From an uncultured Clostridia bacterium (GTDB lineage Bacteria > Bacillota > Clostridia > TANB77 > CAG-508): a stretch of DNA of 64,000 bases. The DNA lies in the NCBI GenBank assembly GCA_934182465.1, contig CAKPRG010000002.1, positions 62,001 to 126,000 on the forward strand. The letters are read 5' to 3'. The notes under the pieces are model-generated. The model saw only the letters and a list, made by a program, of their open reading frames with translations, was not told where the DNA came from and ran no database searches. Position numbers and translations under genes: made by a program. This document shows, piece by piece, positions 43,536 to 53,089 of this stretch (positions are counted from its first letter, which is position 1; each line of letters begins with the position of its first letter).

Positions 43536-44079
43536 TATTCAAAATATGGTAGATGTAAATACTATTATTGGTGAACCAATTGAAACTTCTAATAATATGG
43601 TTATTATACCAATTTCTAAAGTATGTTTTGGATTTGCAGCAGGTGGAAGTGAATTTAGAGGAGAAACTGTAAATGAATACAAAAAAAGAGACAAGGAAGA
43701 AGAGATTCAATATAGATTGCCATTTGGTGGAGGAAGTGGAGCAGGAGTTAGTATAACACCAGTAGCTTTTGTTGTCATTTCTTCTGATTCAATAAAATTA
43801 ATGCCAGTAGAACATGCTTCTACAATAGACAAATTATTAGATTATGTACCAGATTTTATGGAAAAAGCAAATGCTATTGCTAATAAAACTATTGATGATA
43901 GAAAAAGCAAAAATAAAGTTGAAACAAATAATCAAAATATGGATAAAGATGAAGAAAAGAAAGATAATGTAAAAATTCGTAAACCATATACTCAAAAAAG
44001 ACAAAATGAAAGCCAAAAGAATATTGAAATTGAATATGACGAAACAAATCCAGAACAAGAATATTTAGAAGATGAATAA
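43489..44079 (+). CDS. Sporulation protein GerW/YtfJ
   Basis: 196 residues. The conserved part MENHPIEGLMKSAMDSIQNMVDVNTIIG (start), ISKVCFGFAAGGSEF, GGGSGAGVSITPVAFVVIS is characteristic of YtfJ (GerW), needed for normal germination (GerA response) in Bacillus subtilis. Residues after ~125 are a low-complexity charged tail with Lys, Asn, Asp and Glu. ATG behind TAGGAGAG, inside the 3' end of the DUF2953 gene. Expressed probably in the forespore; not visible here. Confidence 0.88.
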   Translation: MENHPIEGLMKSAMDSIQNMVDVNTIIGEPIETSNNMVIIPISKVCFGFAAGGSEFRGETVNEYKKRDKEEEIQYRLPFGGGSGAGVSITPVAFVVISSDSIKLMPVEHASTIDKLLDYVPDFMEKANAIANKTIDDRKSKNKVETNNQNMDKDEEKKDNVKIRKPYTQKRQNESQKNIEIEYDETNPEQEYLEDE

Positions 44080-44240
44080 TGTTAATAAAAAGTAAATGCA
44101 ATTCTGTGAGATAAATGCATTTAATATAAAAAGCAAGAAGATGAATAATTAAATTTTGAGCATGAAATAATTGTAAATAAATAATATATATAATATAATA
44201 AATATGTAAATTGTAGAATTAAATATAAGGAAGAATAAAA

Positions 44241-46290
44241 TTGGTAGATTTAAATAAAGAAATTCAATATATAAAAGGTGTTGGACCAAATAGAGTAAAA
44301 CTTTTAAATAAATTAGGAATATATACTTTAGGAGATATTATAACATATTTTCCTAGAGAACACGAAGATAGAGGACAAGTTAAAAAAATAACAGAATTGA
44401 TAAATGGAGAAGAAGCTTTAATTTCAGCTTATCCAGTTCGGAAGAATGAATGAAATTAAAATAAGAAAAAATCTTACTTTGTGTAAACTATATGTTAGAG
44501 ATGAAAGTGGAGGTTGTGAAATTGTTTGGTATAATCAAGGTTATTTAAAAAACAATTTTAAACCAAGCGAAAGATATAAATTTTATGGTAAAGTTAAGGC
44601 AGGATATGGAAAATACGAAATGCAATCTCCTGTTTTCGAACCAGAAAACAGTAATAAAAATACAGGAAAAATAATTCCTATATATCCATTAACATATAGT
44701 CTTACACAAAATACGATTAGAAAAATTATGGAAAATGCACTTAGTGAAGTTAATGGAAAACTAGAAGAAACTTTACCAAATTACATAATAAACAAATATC
44801 ATTTTTATGATATAAATACAGCAATTAAGCAAATACATTTTCCAGACAATTTTGAAAAATTTAAATTAGCGAGAAATCGTTTAGTCTTTGAAGAACTATT
44901 ATCAATGCAATTAGCTTTACTAAGTTTAAAAAATAAATATGAAGTGAAAAAGAAAGGAATTTCATTTTCTAAAGATGCAAAAATGTCAGATGTTATAAAT
45001 AATTTACCATTTAAACTTACAAAAGCACAATTGAGAGTTTTAGAAGAAATTGATAATGATATGGAATCTGACAAACCAATGAATAGACTACTACAAGGAG
45101 ATGTTGGCTCTGGAAAAACAGTAATAGCTTTAACTGCAGCATATAAAGCTGTAAAATCAGGATATCAAGCAACTATTATGGCACCAACAGCAATACTTGC
45201 AACACAACATCTAGAAAGTTTTAATGAAATTTTAAAAGATACTGGAATTAGATCTGAATTATTAATAAGTGGAATTACTAAAAAGAAAAAAGAAGATATT
45301 TTGCAAAGATTAGCTAATGGAGAAATAGATATTTTAATAGGAACACATGCGATTTTGGAAGAAAATGTTGTTTTTAAAAATTTAGGTCTTGTAGTAACTG
45401 ATGAACAACATAGATTTGGTGTTAGACAAAGAAGTATTATAGCACAAAAAGGAGAAAATCCAGATGTTTTAGTAATGACAGCTACACCTATACCAAGAAC
45501 ATTAGCTTTGATTTTATATGGAGATTTAGACATATCAATAATTGATGAATTACCGCCAAATAGAAAGAAAATTGAAACTTATGCTGTAAAAAAAGGAATG
45601 GAAGTAAGGGTAAATAATTTTATAGCAAAAAATATTCAAGAAGGTAGACAATGCTATATAGTGTGTCCATTAGTCGAAGAGAATGAAGAAATAAATGCAG
45701 TTTCTGTAATGGAATTGGTAGAACATTATCAAAAAAATGTATTTCCAAACTTTAGAGTTACATATTTACATGGAAAAATGCGTCCAAAAGAAAAAGATGC
45801 TATTATGGAAGAATTTAAAAATGGTAATATAGATATTTTAATTTCAACAACAGTTATAGAAGTTGGAGTTAATGTGCCAAACGCCAATATTATGCTTATA
45901 GAAAATGCAGAAAGATTTGGATTAGCACAATTACATCAATTAAGAGGAAGAGTTGGTAGAGGTGAATTTCAATCATATTGTATTTTAAAATATGAAGGAA
46001 ATTCAAAAATAATTCAAGAAAGAATGAAAGTAATCTCTAGTACAAATGATGGATTTGTAATATCTGAAAAAGATTTAGAATTAAGAGGTTCAGGCGAATT
46101 TTTTGGAACAAGGCAACATGGTATACCGGAATTTAAAATTGCTAATTTATTTGAAGATATAGATACTTTGAAAATGGTTCAAGCTATTGCTATGGAAATA
46201 ATAAATAAAGATCCATTATTAGAAAAAGAAGAAAATAAAGTATTACAAAAAATGATCAATGAGAAATTTAAGGATAGAATTGAAATTTAA
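44241..46290 (+). CDS. recG: ATP-dependent DNA helicase RecG, broken or recoded by +1 at CGG (base 44439)
   Basis: The N-terminal frame (TTG 44241, IKGVGPNRVKLLNKLGIYTLGDIITYFPREHEDRG) and the following frame (44446-46290) together give one ~682-residue RecG. The join is at GTT CGG AAG: skipping C44439 reads ...SAYPVGRMNEIKIRKN..., continuing into the OB-like wedge domain. The helicase part is intact: QGDVGSGKT (Walker A), DEQHRFGVRQR (DEQH), MTATPIPRTL, TYLHGKM, LISTTVIEVGVNVPNA, QLRGRVGRG. RecG reverses stalled forks and branch-migrates Holliday junctions. Either a sequencing error, a pseudogene, or +1 recoding at a codon otherwise absent from native genes. If translated conventionally, the second frame could restart at ATG 44446, giving a protein without the N-terminal helices. 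Confidence 0.9.
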
Positions 46291-46466
46291 AAATAATTTC
46301 TATATTAAGCACTACTTTAGTTAAAACAATATACTATTAATTTTGATAAAATTACGTTAAGTGAAAAGTTAAATGCAATTCTGCAAAGTAAATGCAATTT
46401 GTACGAGAAAAAGCAAATTTTAAGCGATATATTTGATAAAATTAAGTTAAAAGCAATGCAATTTCA
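46291..46466. other. Intergenic stretch with short TAAATGCAATT repeats
   Basis: Between recG and the next promoter the sequence contains AAATGCAATTCTG and further TAAATGCAATTT-like copies; one similar copy lies behind gerW near 44092-44107. No hairpin or frame of note. Meaning unknown. Confidence 0.3.
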
Positions 46467-46495
46467 TTGACAAACATATTAAAAGATAATAAAAT
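46467..46495 (+). promoter_or_regulatory. Promoter of the small membrane gene / nucleoside kinase
   Basis: TTGACA (46467-46472), 17-base spacer, TAAAAT (46490-46495). Confidence 0.65.
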
Positions 46496-46532
46496 ATAAA
46501 TACTAATTTAAAGTAAATCAGAGGATGTTGAA

Positions 46533-46721
46533 ATGAGAATTTTTTTACTATTTATTGGAATAATATCTGCTATGTCAGGAATAAAATTTATATATGATGC
46601 AAGACCAATTGTTAAAGACTTTTTTAGTTTTGGAGACAAAAATGATGCTACATTAGGATTAAAAATATTTGGTTTTTTGCTAGTTATTTTTGGTGGAATT
46701 TTACTATATTTTAATCTTTAA
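46533..46721 (+). CDS. Small two-span membrane protein, 62 residues
   Basis: MRIFLLFIGIISAMSGIKFIYDARPIVKDFF... with membrane segments at ~3-20 and ~44-60, and AGAGGATG upstream. The charged middle (FGDKNDATLG) would be exposed. No family recognised with confidence. It shares the promoter with the nucleoside kinase 37 bases downstream. Confidence 0.6.
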   Translation: MRIFLLFIGIISAMSGIKFIYDARPIVKDFFSFGDKNDATLGLKIFGFLLVIFGGILLYFNL

Positions 46722-46757
46722 ATATACAAAAGTTCAAACTAAAGAAGGAGAATAATT

Positions 46758-48401
46758 ATGATAATAAAATGTGCAAACGAATTAATAGAAATAGAAGAAC
46801 CAATTTCTATTAAAGAAGGATTAAAAGTTCAAATTGAAAAAAGTGATGTAAAAGACATTATTGCAGCAAGATACAATAATGAAGTTGTATCTTTGGACAA
46901 AGAAATTAACAAAGATGGAAAAATAGAATTTATAAACAAACAAAATAGAGATGGAAGATATATTTATATAAGAGGTGCTTTATATATTGCTAGCAAAGCA
47001 ATTTCTGAATTATATCCAAAAGCTTTACTTACAGTGAATTATCAACTAACAAATGCTATGTATTGTCAAATAGATAATATGGAAGTTACTGATGAGATGA
47101 TTGAAAAAGTAAAAATAAGAATGCAAGAAATTGTAAAACAAAATATTCCTATTAAAAAAGTAATTATGACTAAAGAAGAAGCTGAAAAATTTTACGAGAA
47201 AGAACCTACTTTAAAAGGAAGATTACAAACAGATGTAAACAAAGAAAGAATTAGTCTATACTATTGTGAAGATTACTACAACTATTTTTATGGTATTATG
47301 CCAGTTTCAACAGGAGCAATTAACTTAGTTGATATAGAAAAATTTAGAAATGGTTATCTTGTAAAATATCCAAGTGTAAACAAACCAAATGAATTACAAG
47401 CAGAAAGTCAAAAATCTTTAAAACAAATTTCTGCAATGGACGAATATGAAGAAATTTATAGTCTAATGAAAATGAATACTGTATATAGACTAAATAAAAA
47501 ATTAAGAGAAGGTAAAGAAAAAGAACTTATACTTCTTTCAGAAGCTATTCATGAAAAGAAAATAGCTGAAATAGCACAAAAAATAAAAGAAAGACAAGAT
47601 GTTAGAATGGTACTAATTGCAGGACCATCATCATCTGGAAAAACAACTTTTGCAAATAAACTTGGAATGGCTTTAAGAGTACAAGGAATAAAACCTGTAA
47701 CACTTTCAACAGATAATTATTTTGTAGAAAGAAAAGACAATCCAAAAGATAGTGAAGGAAATTATGACTTTGAATGTATAGAAGCAATAGATACAAAATT
47801 ATTTAATCAACAATTAATTGATTTATTAGCTGGAAAAGAAGTGAATTTACCAACTTTCGATTTTATTGAAGGAAGTAAAAGATATTTAGGAAATAAAATG
47901 AAACTTGAAGAAGATGAAATTCTAGTAATTGAGGGAATTCATTGTTTAAACGACAAATTGACAAGTTTGATTCCAAAAGAAAATAAATTTAAAATATACA
48001 TAAGTGATTTAACTGTATTAAATATTGATTATTATAATAGAATTTCTACAACAGATACAAGATTAATTCGTAGAATGGTAAGAGATTACAATTTTAGAGG
48101 GTATTCAGCATTACATACTTTAAAAATGTGGAAATCAGTTAATAGAGGAGAACAAAAAAATATTTTCCCATATCAAGAAGAAGCTGATTGTATGTTTAAC
48201 TCATCAATTGTATATGAATTATCTGCATTGAAGAAATATGCATTACCACTTTTAGAAGAAATAACAGATGACAATCCAGAATATAGTGAAGCTAGAAGAT
48301 TAATTTCAATGTTACAATATTTTGATACAGTAGAACCAGATTGGATTCCAAATAATTCCTTACTTAGAGAATTTATTGGTGGAAGTATATATGATGTATA
48401 A
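46758..48401 (+). CDS. Nucleoside (uridine) kinase fused to ThrRS-like N-terminal domains
   Basis: 547 residues. N-terminal part (residues ~1-60) is TGS/ubiquitin-like, and ~60-260 resembles the additional domain of threonyl-tRNA synthetase (YQLTNAMYCQIDNMEVTDEMIEKVKIRMQEIVKQNIPI). The C-terminal half is a phosphoribulokinase/uridine kinase: P-loop IAGPSSSGKTTFANKL, STDNYFVER, FDFIEGSK, LVIEGIHCLN, RRMVRDYNFRG. It probably phosphorylates uridine or a related nucleoside. This fusion is common in Clostridia and Thermotogae. ATG behind AAAGAAGGAG. Confidence 0.85.
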   Translation: MIIKCANELIEIEEPISIKEGLKVQIEKSDVKDIIAARYNNEVVSLDKEINKDGKIEFINKQNRDGRYIYIRGALYIASKAISELYPKALLTVNYQLTNAMYCQIDNMEVTDEMIEKVKIRMQEIVKQNIPIKKVIMTKEEAEKFYEKEPTLKGRLQTDVNKERISLYYCEDYYNYFYGIMPVSTGAINLVDIEKFRNGYLVKYPSVNKPNELQAESQKSLKQISAMDEYEEIYSLMKMNTVYRLNKKLREGKEKELILLSEAIHEKKIAEIAQKIKERQDVRMVLIAGPSSSGKTTFANKLGMALRVQGIKPVTLSTDNYFVERKDNPKDSEGNYDFECIEAIDTKLFNQQLIDLLAGKEVNLPTFDFIEGSKRYLGNKMKLEEDEILVIEGIHCLNDKLTSLIPKENKFKIYISDLTVLNIDYYNRISTTDTRLIRRMVRDYNFRGYSALHTLKMWKSVNRGEQKNIFPYQEEADCMFNSSIVYELSALKKYALPLLEEITDDNPEYSEARRLISMLQYFDTVEPDWIPNNSLLREFIGGSIYDV

Positions 48402-48425
48402 AAAATAAAAGAAAAGGACAAAAAA

Positions 48426-48737
48426 ATGCCAAATTTTACAGTAATAGATGAAGAATTTGAATGTGAACATTGTAAAAAGCATGTTCCAAAATTAGGTTAT
48501 TCTTGTAGAAATCATTGCCCATATTGCTTGTATTCAAAGCATGTGGATATAAATCCAGGAGATAGACAAGAAACATGCCATGGAGAATTAGAACCAGTTG
48601 GATTAGAAATTGATAGTAAAAAAGGATATGTAATAATTTTTAAATGCAAGAAATGTGGAGCAATTAGAAGAAACAAAGCTGCTGAAGATGATAATATGGA
48701 TTTAATAATACAATTAAGTGCAAAACATGATTATTAA
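48426..48737 (+). CDS. RNHCP domain protein
   Basis: 103 residues, soluble, with zinc-binding-type Cys pairs CEHC-KKHVP, the signature RNHCPYCLYSKHVD after it, and a C-terminal KCKKCGAIRRNKAAEDDN. This is the RNHCP family, of unknown function. Starts 24 bases behind the nucleoside kinase, probably co-transcribed. Confidence 0.85.
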   Translation: MPNFTVIDEEFECEHCKKHVPKLGYSCRNHCPYCLYSKHVDINPGDRQETCHGELEPVGLEIDSKKGYVIIFKCKKCGAIRRNKAAEDDNMDLIIQLSAKHDY

Positions 48738-48833
48738 TTTTGAAAAATTAAGTATAATCTTTTATTTAATATTAAGTGAAGATTGTATTTTTACAAAATT
48801 TTAAAAATATAATTAAACGAAGGAAGAACTAAA

Positions 48834-49319
48834 ATGGATAAAAATAAAATAATGTTAAAATTAAGAAAAATTTGTATTGTATTAATTATTGCTTGGATGA
48901 TTTGTGTATTTTTACTTTCTAATCAAAATGGTACTGGATCATCAGGACTCAGTTTGAAAGTAGCTAAACTACTATTTAATAGTGATGATGTAGCTTTAAA
49001 GATGGAAGGTTTTATTAGAAAAGCAGCACATATGACAGAATATGCTGTTGGAGCAATTTTATTTTATGGATACTGTCTAACATATCCCAAGATGCAACCT
49101 AAAAAAAGAATTATTTTTTCAGAATTATGTGTAGCCTTATATGCTGTGACTGATGAATTACATCAATTATTTATACCAGGTAGAAATGGAAATATAATAG
49201 ATGTACTAATAGATTCTGCAGGTGGATTAATAGGAATTGGAATAATTTGGTTAACTGCAATATTAATCAAGGGTATGGAATTTAAAGCAAAAGAAGATAT
49301 TGCAAGAGGGAAAAAATAA
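48834..49319 (+). CDS. VanZ-like membrane protein
   Basis: 161 residues with four membrane segments. VanZ-family features: WMICVFLLSNQNGTGSSGLS (W...S-Q), RKAAHMTEYAVGAILFY (K-x-x-H-x-x-EY), and TDELHQLFIPGRNGNIIDVLIDSAGGLIG (DE-x-HQ-x-F-x-PGR). VanZ relatives are linked to low-level glycopeptide resistance and membrane-lipid or signal handling; the role here is unknown. ATG behind GAAGGAAG. Confidence 0.88.
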   Translation: MDKNKIMLKLRKICIVLIIAWMICVFLLSNQNGTGSSGLSLKVAKLLFNSDDVALKMEGFIRKAAHMTEYAVGAILFYGYCLTYPKMQPKKRIIFSELCVALYAVTDELHQLFIPGRNGNIIDVLIDSAGGLIGIGIIWLTAILIKGMEFKAKEDIARGKK

Positions 49320-49345
49320 AATTTTTAAAAAGGAATCATATTTTT

Positions 49346-50359
49346 ATGAAAGAAAATCTAGAAACAGATGAACTAAAAGCAAAAGGCAAAAAAATATTAG
49401 ATGAAGAACAAGTAGAAGAAATAAAACAAGAAGCAAAACGAAAAATAGAAGAAACAAAAAAAGCAACAATTGAAAAAACAGAAGAAATAAAAGAAAAACT
49501 GGAAGATGAAGCCGAAAAACAAAAGAGCTTTAAAATTCTAGGATTTAAAGTATGGAGATTAATGGCATATTTTGTAATATATAGTTTTCTAGGTTTTATA
49601 TTAGAAACTACATATGGTGTATTAACAAAAGGAGTTATAGAAAGTAGACAAAGCTTTTTATATGGACCATTTTGTGGTATTTATGGACTTGGTGCAGTAA
49701 TAATGATTGTATTATTACAGTACTTTAAAAAGAATAATTATACCATCTTTTTTGGTGGATATATTATAGGTTCAGGAATAGAATATTTTGTTAGTTTAAT
49801 TGGAGAAAAAATATTACATGTAAAATGGTGGGATTATTCTTCAGAACCATTTAATATAGGTGGTAGAGTGTGCTTGTTCTATTCGATAGCGTGGGGAATT
49901 TTAGCAATTTATTTAATAACACACATAAATCCTTTAATAGATAGATTAATAGATAAAATAAAAAGTAAATTACATAAATACATGTTACCAGTATTATTCG
50001 ATATAGCAACAGCATTTTTACTTGTTGATTGTGTAATATCTGGAATAGCAATGAATGTATTTTATGCAAGATTAGTTTATAATTACAAAATAAACATACC
50101 GAATGCAGAAATTTATGCTAAAGCATATGAAGATATAGAAGAAAATGAAACTTGGAAGAAATTTACAGATAAACATTTTTCTGATGAAAAAATGTTAAAA
50201 ACATATCCAAATCTAAAAATGCAAGATGTTGATGGAAATATAATTTTTGTTAAAGATATATTGAAAGATATAAAACCATACTATGTAAAATTGTATACAC
50301 CTAAAAATAATGTGAAATTAACAGGTGTTGAGACTGTCACATATCAAGAAAATGATTGA
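49346..50359 (+). CDS. CmpB-like putative membrane permease with N-terminal coiled coil
   Basis: 337 residues. Residues 1-58 are highly charged and helical (KKILDEEQVEEIKQEAKRKIEETKK...), then about five membrane segments starting YFVIYSFLGFILETTYGV, LYGPFCGIYGLGAVIMIVLL, IFFGGYIIGSGIEYFVSLIGE and KWWDYSSEPFNIGGRVCLFYSIAWG. These match the ABC_trans_CmpB (PF06541) pattern, a family named as permease with little direct evidence. Follows the VanZ-like gene by 26 bases. Confidence 0.8.
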   Translation: MKENLETDELKAKGKKILDEEQVEEIKQEAKRKIEETKKATIEKTEEIKEKLEDEAEKQKSFKILGFKVWRLMAYFVIYSFLGFILETTYGVLTKGVIESRQSFLYGPFCGIYGLGAVIMIVLLQYFKKNNYTIFFGGYIIGSGIEYFVSLIGEKILHVKWWDYSSEPFNIGGRVCLFYSIAWGILAIYLITHINPLIDRLIDKIKSKLHKYMLPVLFDIATAFLLVDCVISGIAMNVFYARLVYNYKINIPNAEIYAKAYEDIEENETWKKFTDKHFSDEKMLKTYPNLKMQDVDGNIIFVKDILKDIKPYYVKLYTPKNNVKLTGVETVTYQEND

Positions 50360-50384
50360 TTAAAGATAAAATAGAAAAGTACTA

Positions 50385-50435
50385 TACAATTCCTATTATT
50401 TAAAGCTTTACGCCAACTTTGTATACAAGGTATGT
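50385..50435 (+). repeat. Degenerate partial copy of the 155-bp repeat
   Basis: TTCCTATTATTTAAAGCTTTACGCCAACTTTGTATACAAG (shown as recognisable in pieces TTCCTATTAT, TTTACGCC, AACTTTG) corresponds to TTCCTATTATATAAAGGCTTACGCCCAACTTTGCACACAAG of the repeats at 52747-53058. The remaining gap up to 50619 contains a possible promoter (TTTAAA, 17 bases, TATAAT near 50540). Confidence 0.6.
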
Positions 50436-50619
50436 AATTTAATATAAAAATTAAAATATAATATATAATAAAAATGAAAAATAAATGTTACATTTTTGTT
50501 ACATTGTGAAAAGTGCTTTAAAAAACAAAAGCCTTGTTGTATAATATACATGTGTTTTGAATAATATATTTATAAATGAAAAGAACAACAGAAAAAAGTT
50601 AAAAAAGGAGAAAAAATAA

Positions 50620-52695
50620 GTGGCTAAAATATATAATTTTAATAAAGTTAAGAATTTAAGGCAAATGAATATTTTTTATAAAAGTGTTTTAAATGTATTT
50701 GAATATAATGAACAATTTGCAATTCTTATAGACTCAGAACATATATGTTTTATGCCAAACGAAGAAGAAACACAAAAATTTGTTAGAAATATAAATTTGA
50801 ATATTGCTAGCAAAACAATAGAAAATAAATCTCAAGGAAATGATGAAACTCCTAAAATAACATATCAAAACATAGGTGAAGAAAAAGTCGAAGTACATGC
50901 TTTAGGAAATCAATTTAATTGTTATGAAATTACAGCTAAAGATATTAGAATTGATGGTACTTCACTAGTTACGAATAAAAGACTAATAAAACAATTTTAT
51001 GCTAAAGCAATAAAAAAGGGAAAAAAATATGAAGCTTTAGATTTTAATTTTGAGGAATTAGAACCAGCTTTAATAAATGATGTTGCAGTTTTAGTGCTTG
51101 GAATTCAAAGACCAACATCATCTCAAATAGCAAGTATACAAAACTATAAAGAAAATTATAGTGAAATATTTGAAGACTTTTTAAATTATGAAGAAAATAA
51201 AAATAAATCAAACAAAAAATATGAAATAAATAATGCGTTAGTTGATGCAATTTTACAAATGGAAAAATGTTTTAGAGAATTAAAACCATTAAGAAAAGCT
51301 GTAGTATTGCATAAAAGTGGAGAAGGAATAATAAAAGATGTACAAGAATGTCAAGAAATGTCATATACAAGTTTTATTAATACATCTTTAGTGGAAAAAG
51401 AAGAAAACTATCAAAATTCTGTCTTTTATCATTTAGTAGTTCCAAAAGGAACACCATTTGTTCTTGTAAATCAAGTACAAGAAAATGATGAAATAAATAA
51501 CGAAATACTTTTACCACCTTCTATGTTTGAAGTAAAAACAATAGAAAATGATAATGCAAGAAGAACAAATATAAAATTAAAATTTACAAAATTAGCTGAA
51601 ATAAGTGATATTATATTAGAGGCATTTAATGAAAATAGAAGGGAATATGTAAAATCAAATAGTAATACAAAAAAGAGTAGAGATCAATACGAAAAAAATA
51701 GATATAAATATGGAAAATTTTATTCTAACTATAATGAACAATATGATCTATTTGATGAAATAGAAGATTTAATAGAAAATAAAAAAATTAATTATGTATT
51801 AGAAGAAATTGAAGATATAGACTATGATAAAGAACTATTTTTAGCAGAAGGAGATCATGGAATATCACATACAAAAAGAGCTATGTTGGAAACAGCAATT
51901 TTAGTAAATAAACTTGGACTTACAAACCAAGATTCAAAAATTCTTTTAGCTGCTGCAAAATACCACGATATAGGTGTACAAAATGATGAATCAGATAAAG
52001 AGCATGGTAGGAGAAGTGTAGAAAAACTAAATCATGAATTAGATAATTTTTCAGAAACAGATAAAGAAATCATCAAATTTATAATAATAGAGCATGCACT
52101 TGAAAAAAAAGAAAATGAAGAAGATATTAATAAATTACCTACTGCAAAACAAAAAAAATTCAAAGAATTATTATCTTATTTTAGAGATATAGATGAATTA
52201 GAAAAAGTTAGATTATATGATATGAATCCAAATAATTTGGAAAATGAAGTTTCAAAGCATTTAATAAATATTGCATATATGAATTGGAATTTATTTGATA
52301 CATTATTTGCATATTTACTAGCAGAAACATTTGCTGAGTCTAGATTAGACGATATATTAACACACGAGAAAATTCAAGAACAAGAGCAAGAAAAGAAAAA
52401 AGCGTTTGCACTAATTAGAATAGAAGATAAAAGTACATTATTATCAAAAGCAATCAAAATATTTGATAAATTACGTGGAAATCAAAAAGAAGAAAATCAA
52501 AATGAAGAAAATTCTGCTGCAGCTGCAAAAGCTAGATTAGCTAAAGTTATGGTTGGAAGACAAATTGCTAAAGAAGAACAAGAAAAAGAAAATTTATTAG
52601 CAGGAGATTCAACAATAAAAAATATGGGCAATGTTTTGCAAACAGCTAGAAACATTGAAAATTTACCGAAAGAAAATCAAATTAATGGAATATAG
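50620..52695 (+). CDS. HD-domain protein (putative phosphohydrolase)
   Basis: 691 residues, GTG start at 50620 behind AAAAAAGGAG. Residues ~1-330 show no recognised domain. An HD domain lies at ~405-560: GDHGISHTKRAMLETAILVNKLGL, AAAKYHDIGVQNDES (HD pair), EHGRRSVEKLN, IIIEHALEKK, FRDIDELEKVRLYD. HD enzymes hydrolyse nucleotides or cyclic dinucleotides, but a GYP motif is not present so a c-di-GMP specific HD-GYP is unlikely. The C-terminus is charged and helical with an Ala/Lys-rich stretch. A clear terminator follows. Confidence 0.75.
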   Translation: MAKIYNFNKVKNLRQMNIFYKSVLNVFEYNEQFAILIDSEHICFMPNEEETQKFVRNINLNIASKTIENKSQGNDETPKITYQNIGEEKVEVHALGNQFNCYEITAKDIRIDGTSLVTNKRLIKQFYAKAIKKGKKYEALDFNFEELEPALINDVAVLVLGIQRPTSSQIASIQNYKENYSEIFEDFLNYEENKNKSNKKYEINNALVDAILQMEKCFRELKPLRKAVVLHKSGEGIIKDVQECQEMSYTSFINTSLVEKEENYQNSVFYHLVVPKGTPFVLVNQVQENDEINNEILLPPSMFEVKTIENDNARRTNIKLKFTKLAEISDIILEAFNENRREYVKSNSNTKKSRDQYEKNRYKYGKFYSNYNEQYDLFDEIEDLIENKKINYVLEEIEDIDYDKELFLAEGDHGISHTKRAMLETAILVNKLGLTNQDSKILLAAAKYHDIGVQNDESDKEHGRRSVEKLNHELDNFSETDKEIIKFIIIEHALEKKENEEDINKLPTAKQKKFKELLSYFRDIDELEKVRLYDMNPNNLENEVSKHLINIAYMNWNLFDTLFAYLLAETFAESRLDDILTHEKIQEQEQEKKKAFALIRIEDKSTLLSKAIKIFDKLRGNQKEENQNEENSAAAAKARLAKVMVGRQIAKEEQEKENLLAGDSTIKNMGNVLQTARNIENLPKENQINGI

Positions 52696-52718
52696 ACAGC
52701 TATATTATTTAAAATAAA

Positions 52719-52750
52719 AGAATAGATTTCCAAATCTATTCTTTCTTTAT
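52719..52750 (+). terminator. Terminator after the HD-domain gene
   Basis: AAGAATAGATTT-CC-AAATCTATTCTT hairpin at 52719-52744 followed by TCTTTAT. Confidence 0.8.
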
Positions 52751-53058
52751 ATAATAGGAAAGTGCTCTGCACTTCCTATTATACAAAGGCTTACGCCCAA
52801 CTTTGCACACAAGTTTTTTTCAAAAACTTGGCGCGATGAACAAAGACGTGGACATTTGCATGAAATTTTGTCTTTTGCAATTATCATAATGTCCACTTTT
52901 GTTATATAATAGGAAAGTGCTTTGCACTTCCTATTATATAAAGGCTTACGCCCAACTTTGCACACAAGTTTTTTTCAAAAACTTGGCGCAACGAACAAAG
53001 ACGTGGACATTTGCATAAAATTTTGTCCTTTGAAATTATCATAATGTCCACTTTTGTT
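52747..53058. repeat. Tandem pair of 155-157 bp structured repeats
   Basis: Copy 1 is 52747-52903, copy 2 is 52902-53058, with only a few differences (CTCTGC/CTTTGC, GCGATG/GCAACG, CATG/CATA). Each copy contains three hairpins: AATAGGAAGTGC-type (AGGAAAGTGC / GCACTTCCT), CAAGTTTTT / AAAAACTTG, and GTGGACATT / AATGTCCAC. No frame of note. The third hairpin matches the guaB-guaA hairpin at 30694, and a decayed copy lies at 50385-50435, so this is a dispersed genomic repeat. Confidence 0.8.
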
Positions 53059-53089
53059 CTACTAAATATATAATTGAAAGTAGGTTTAA

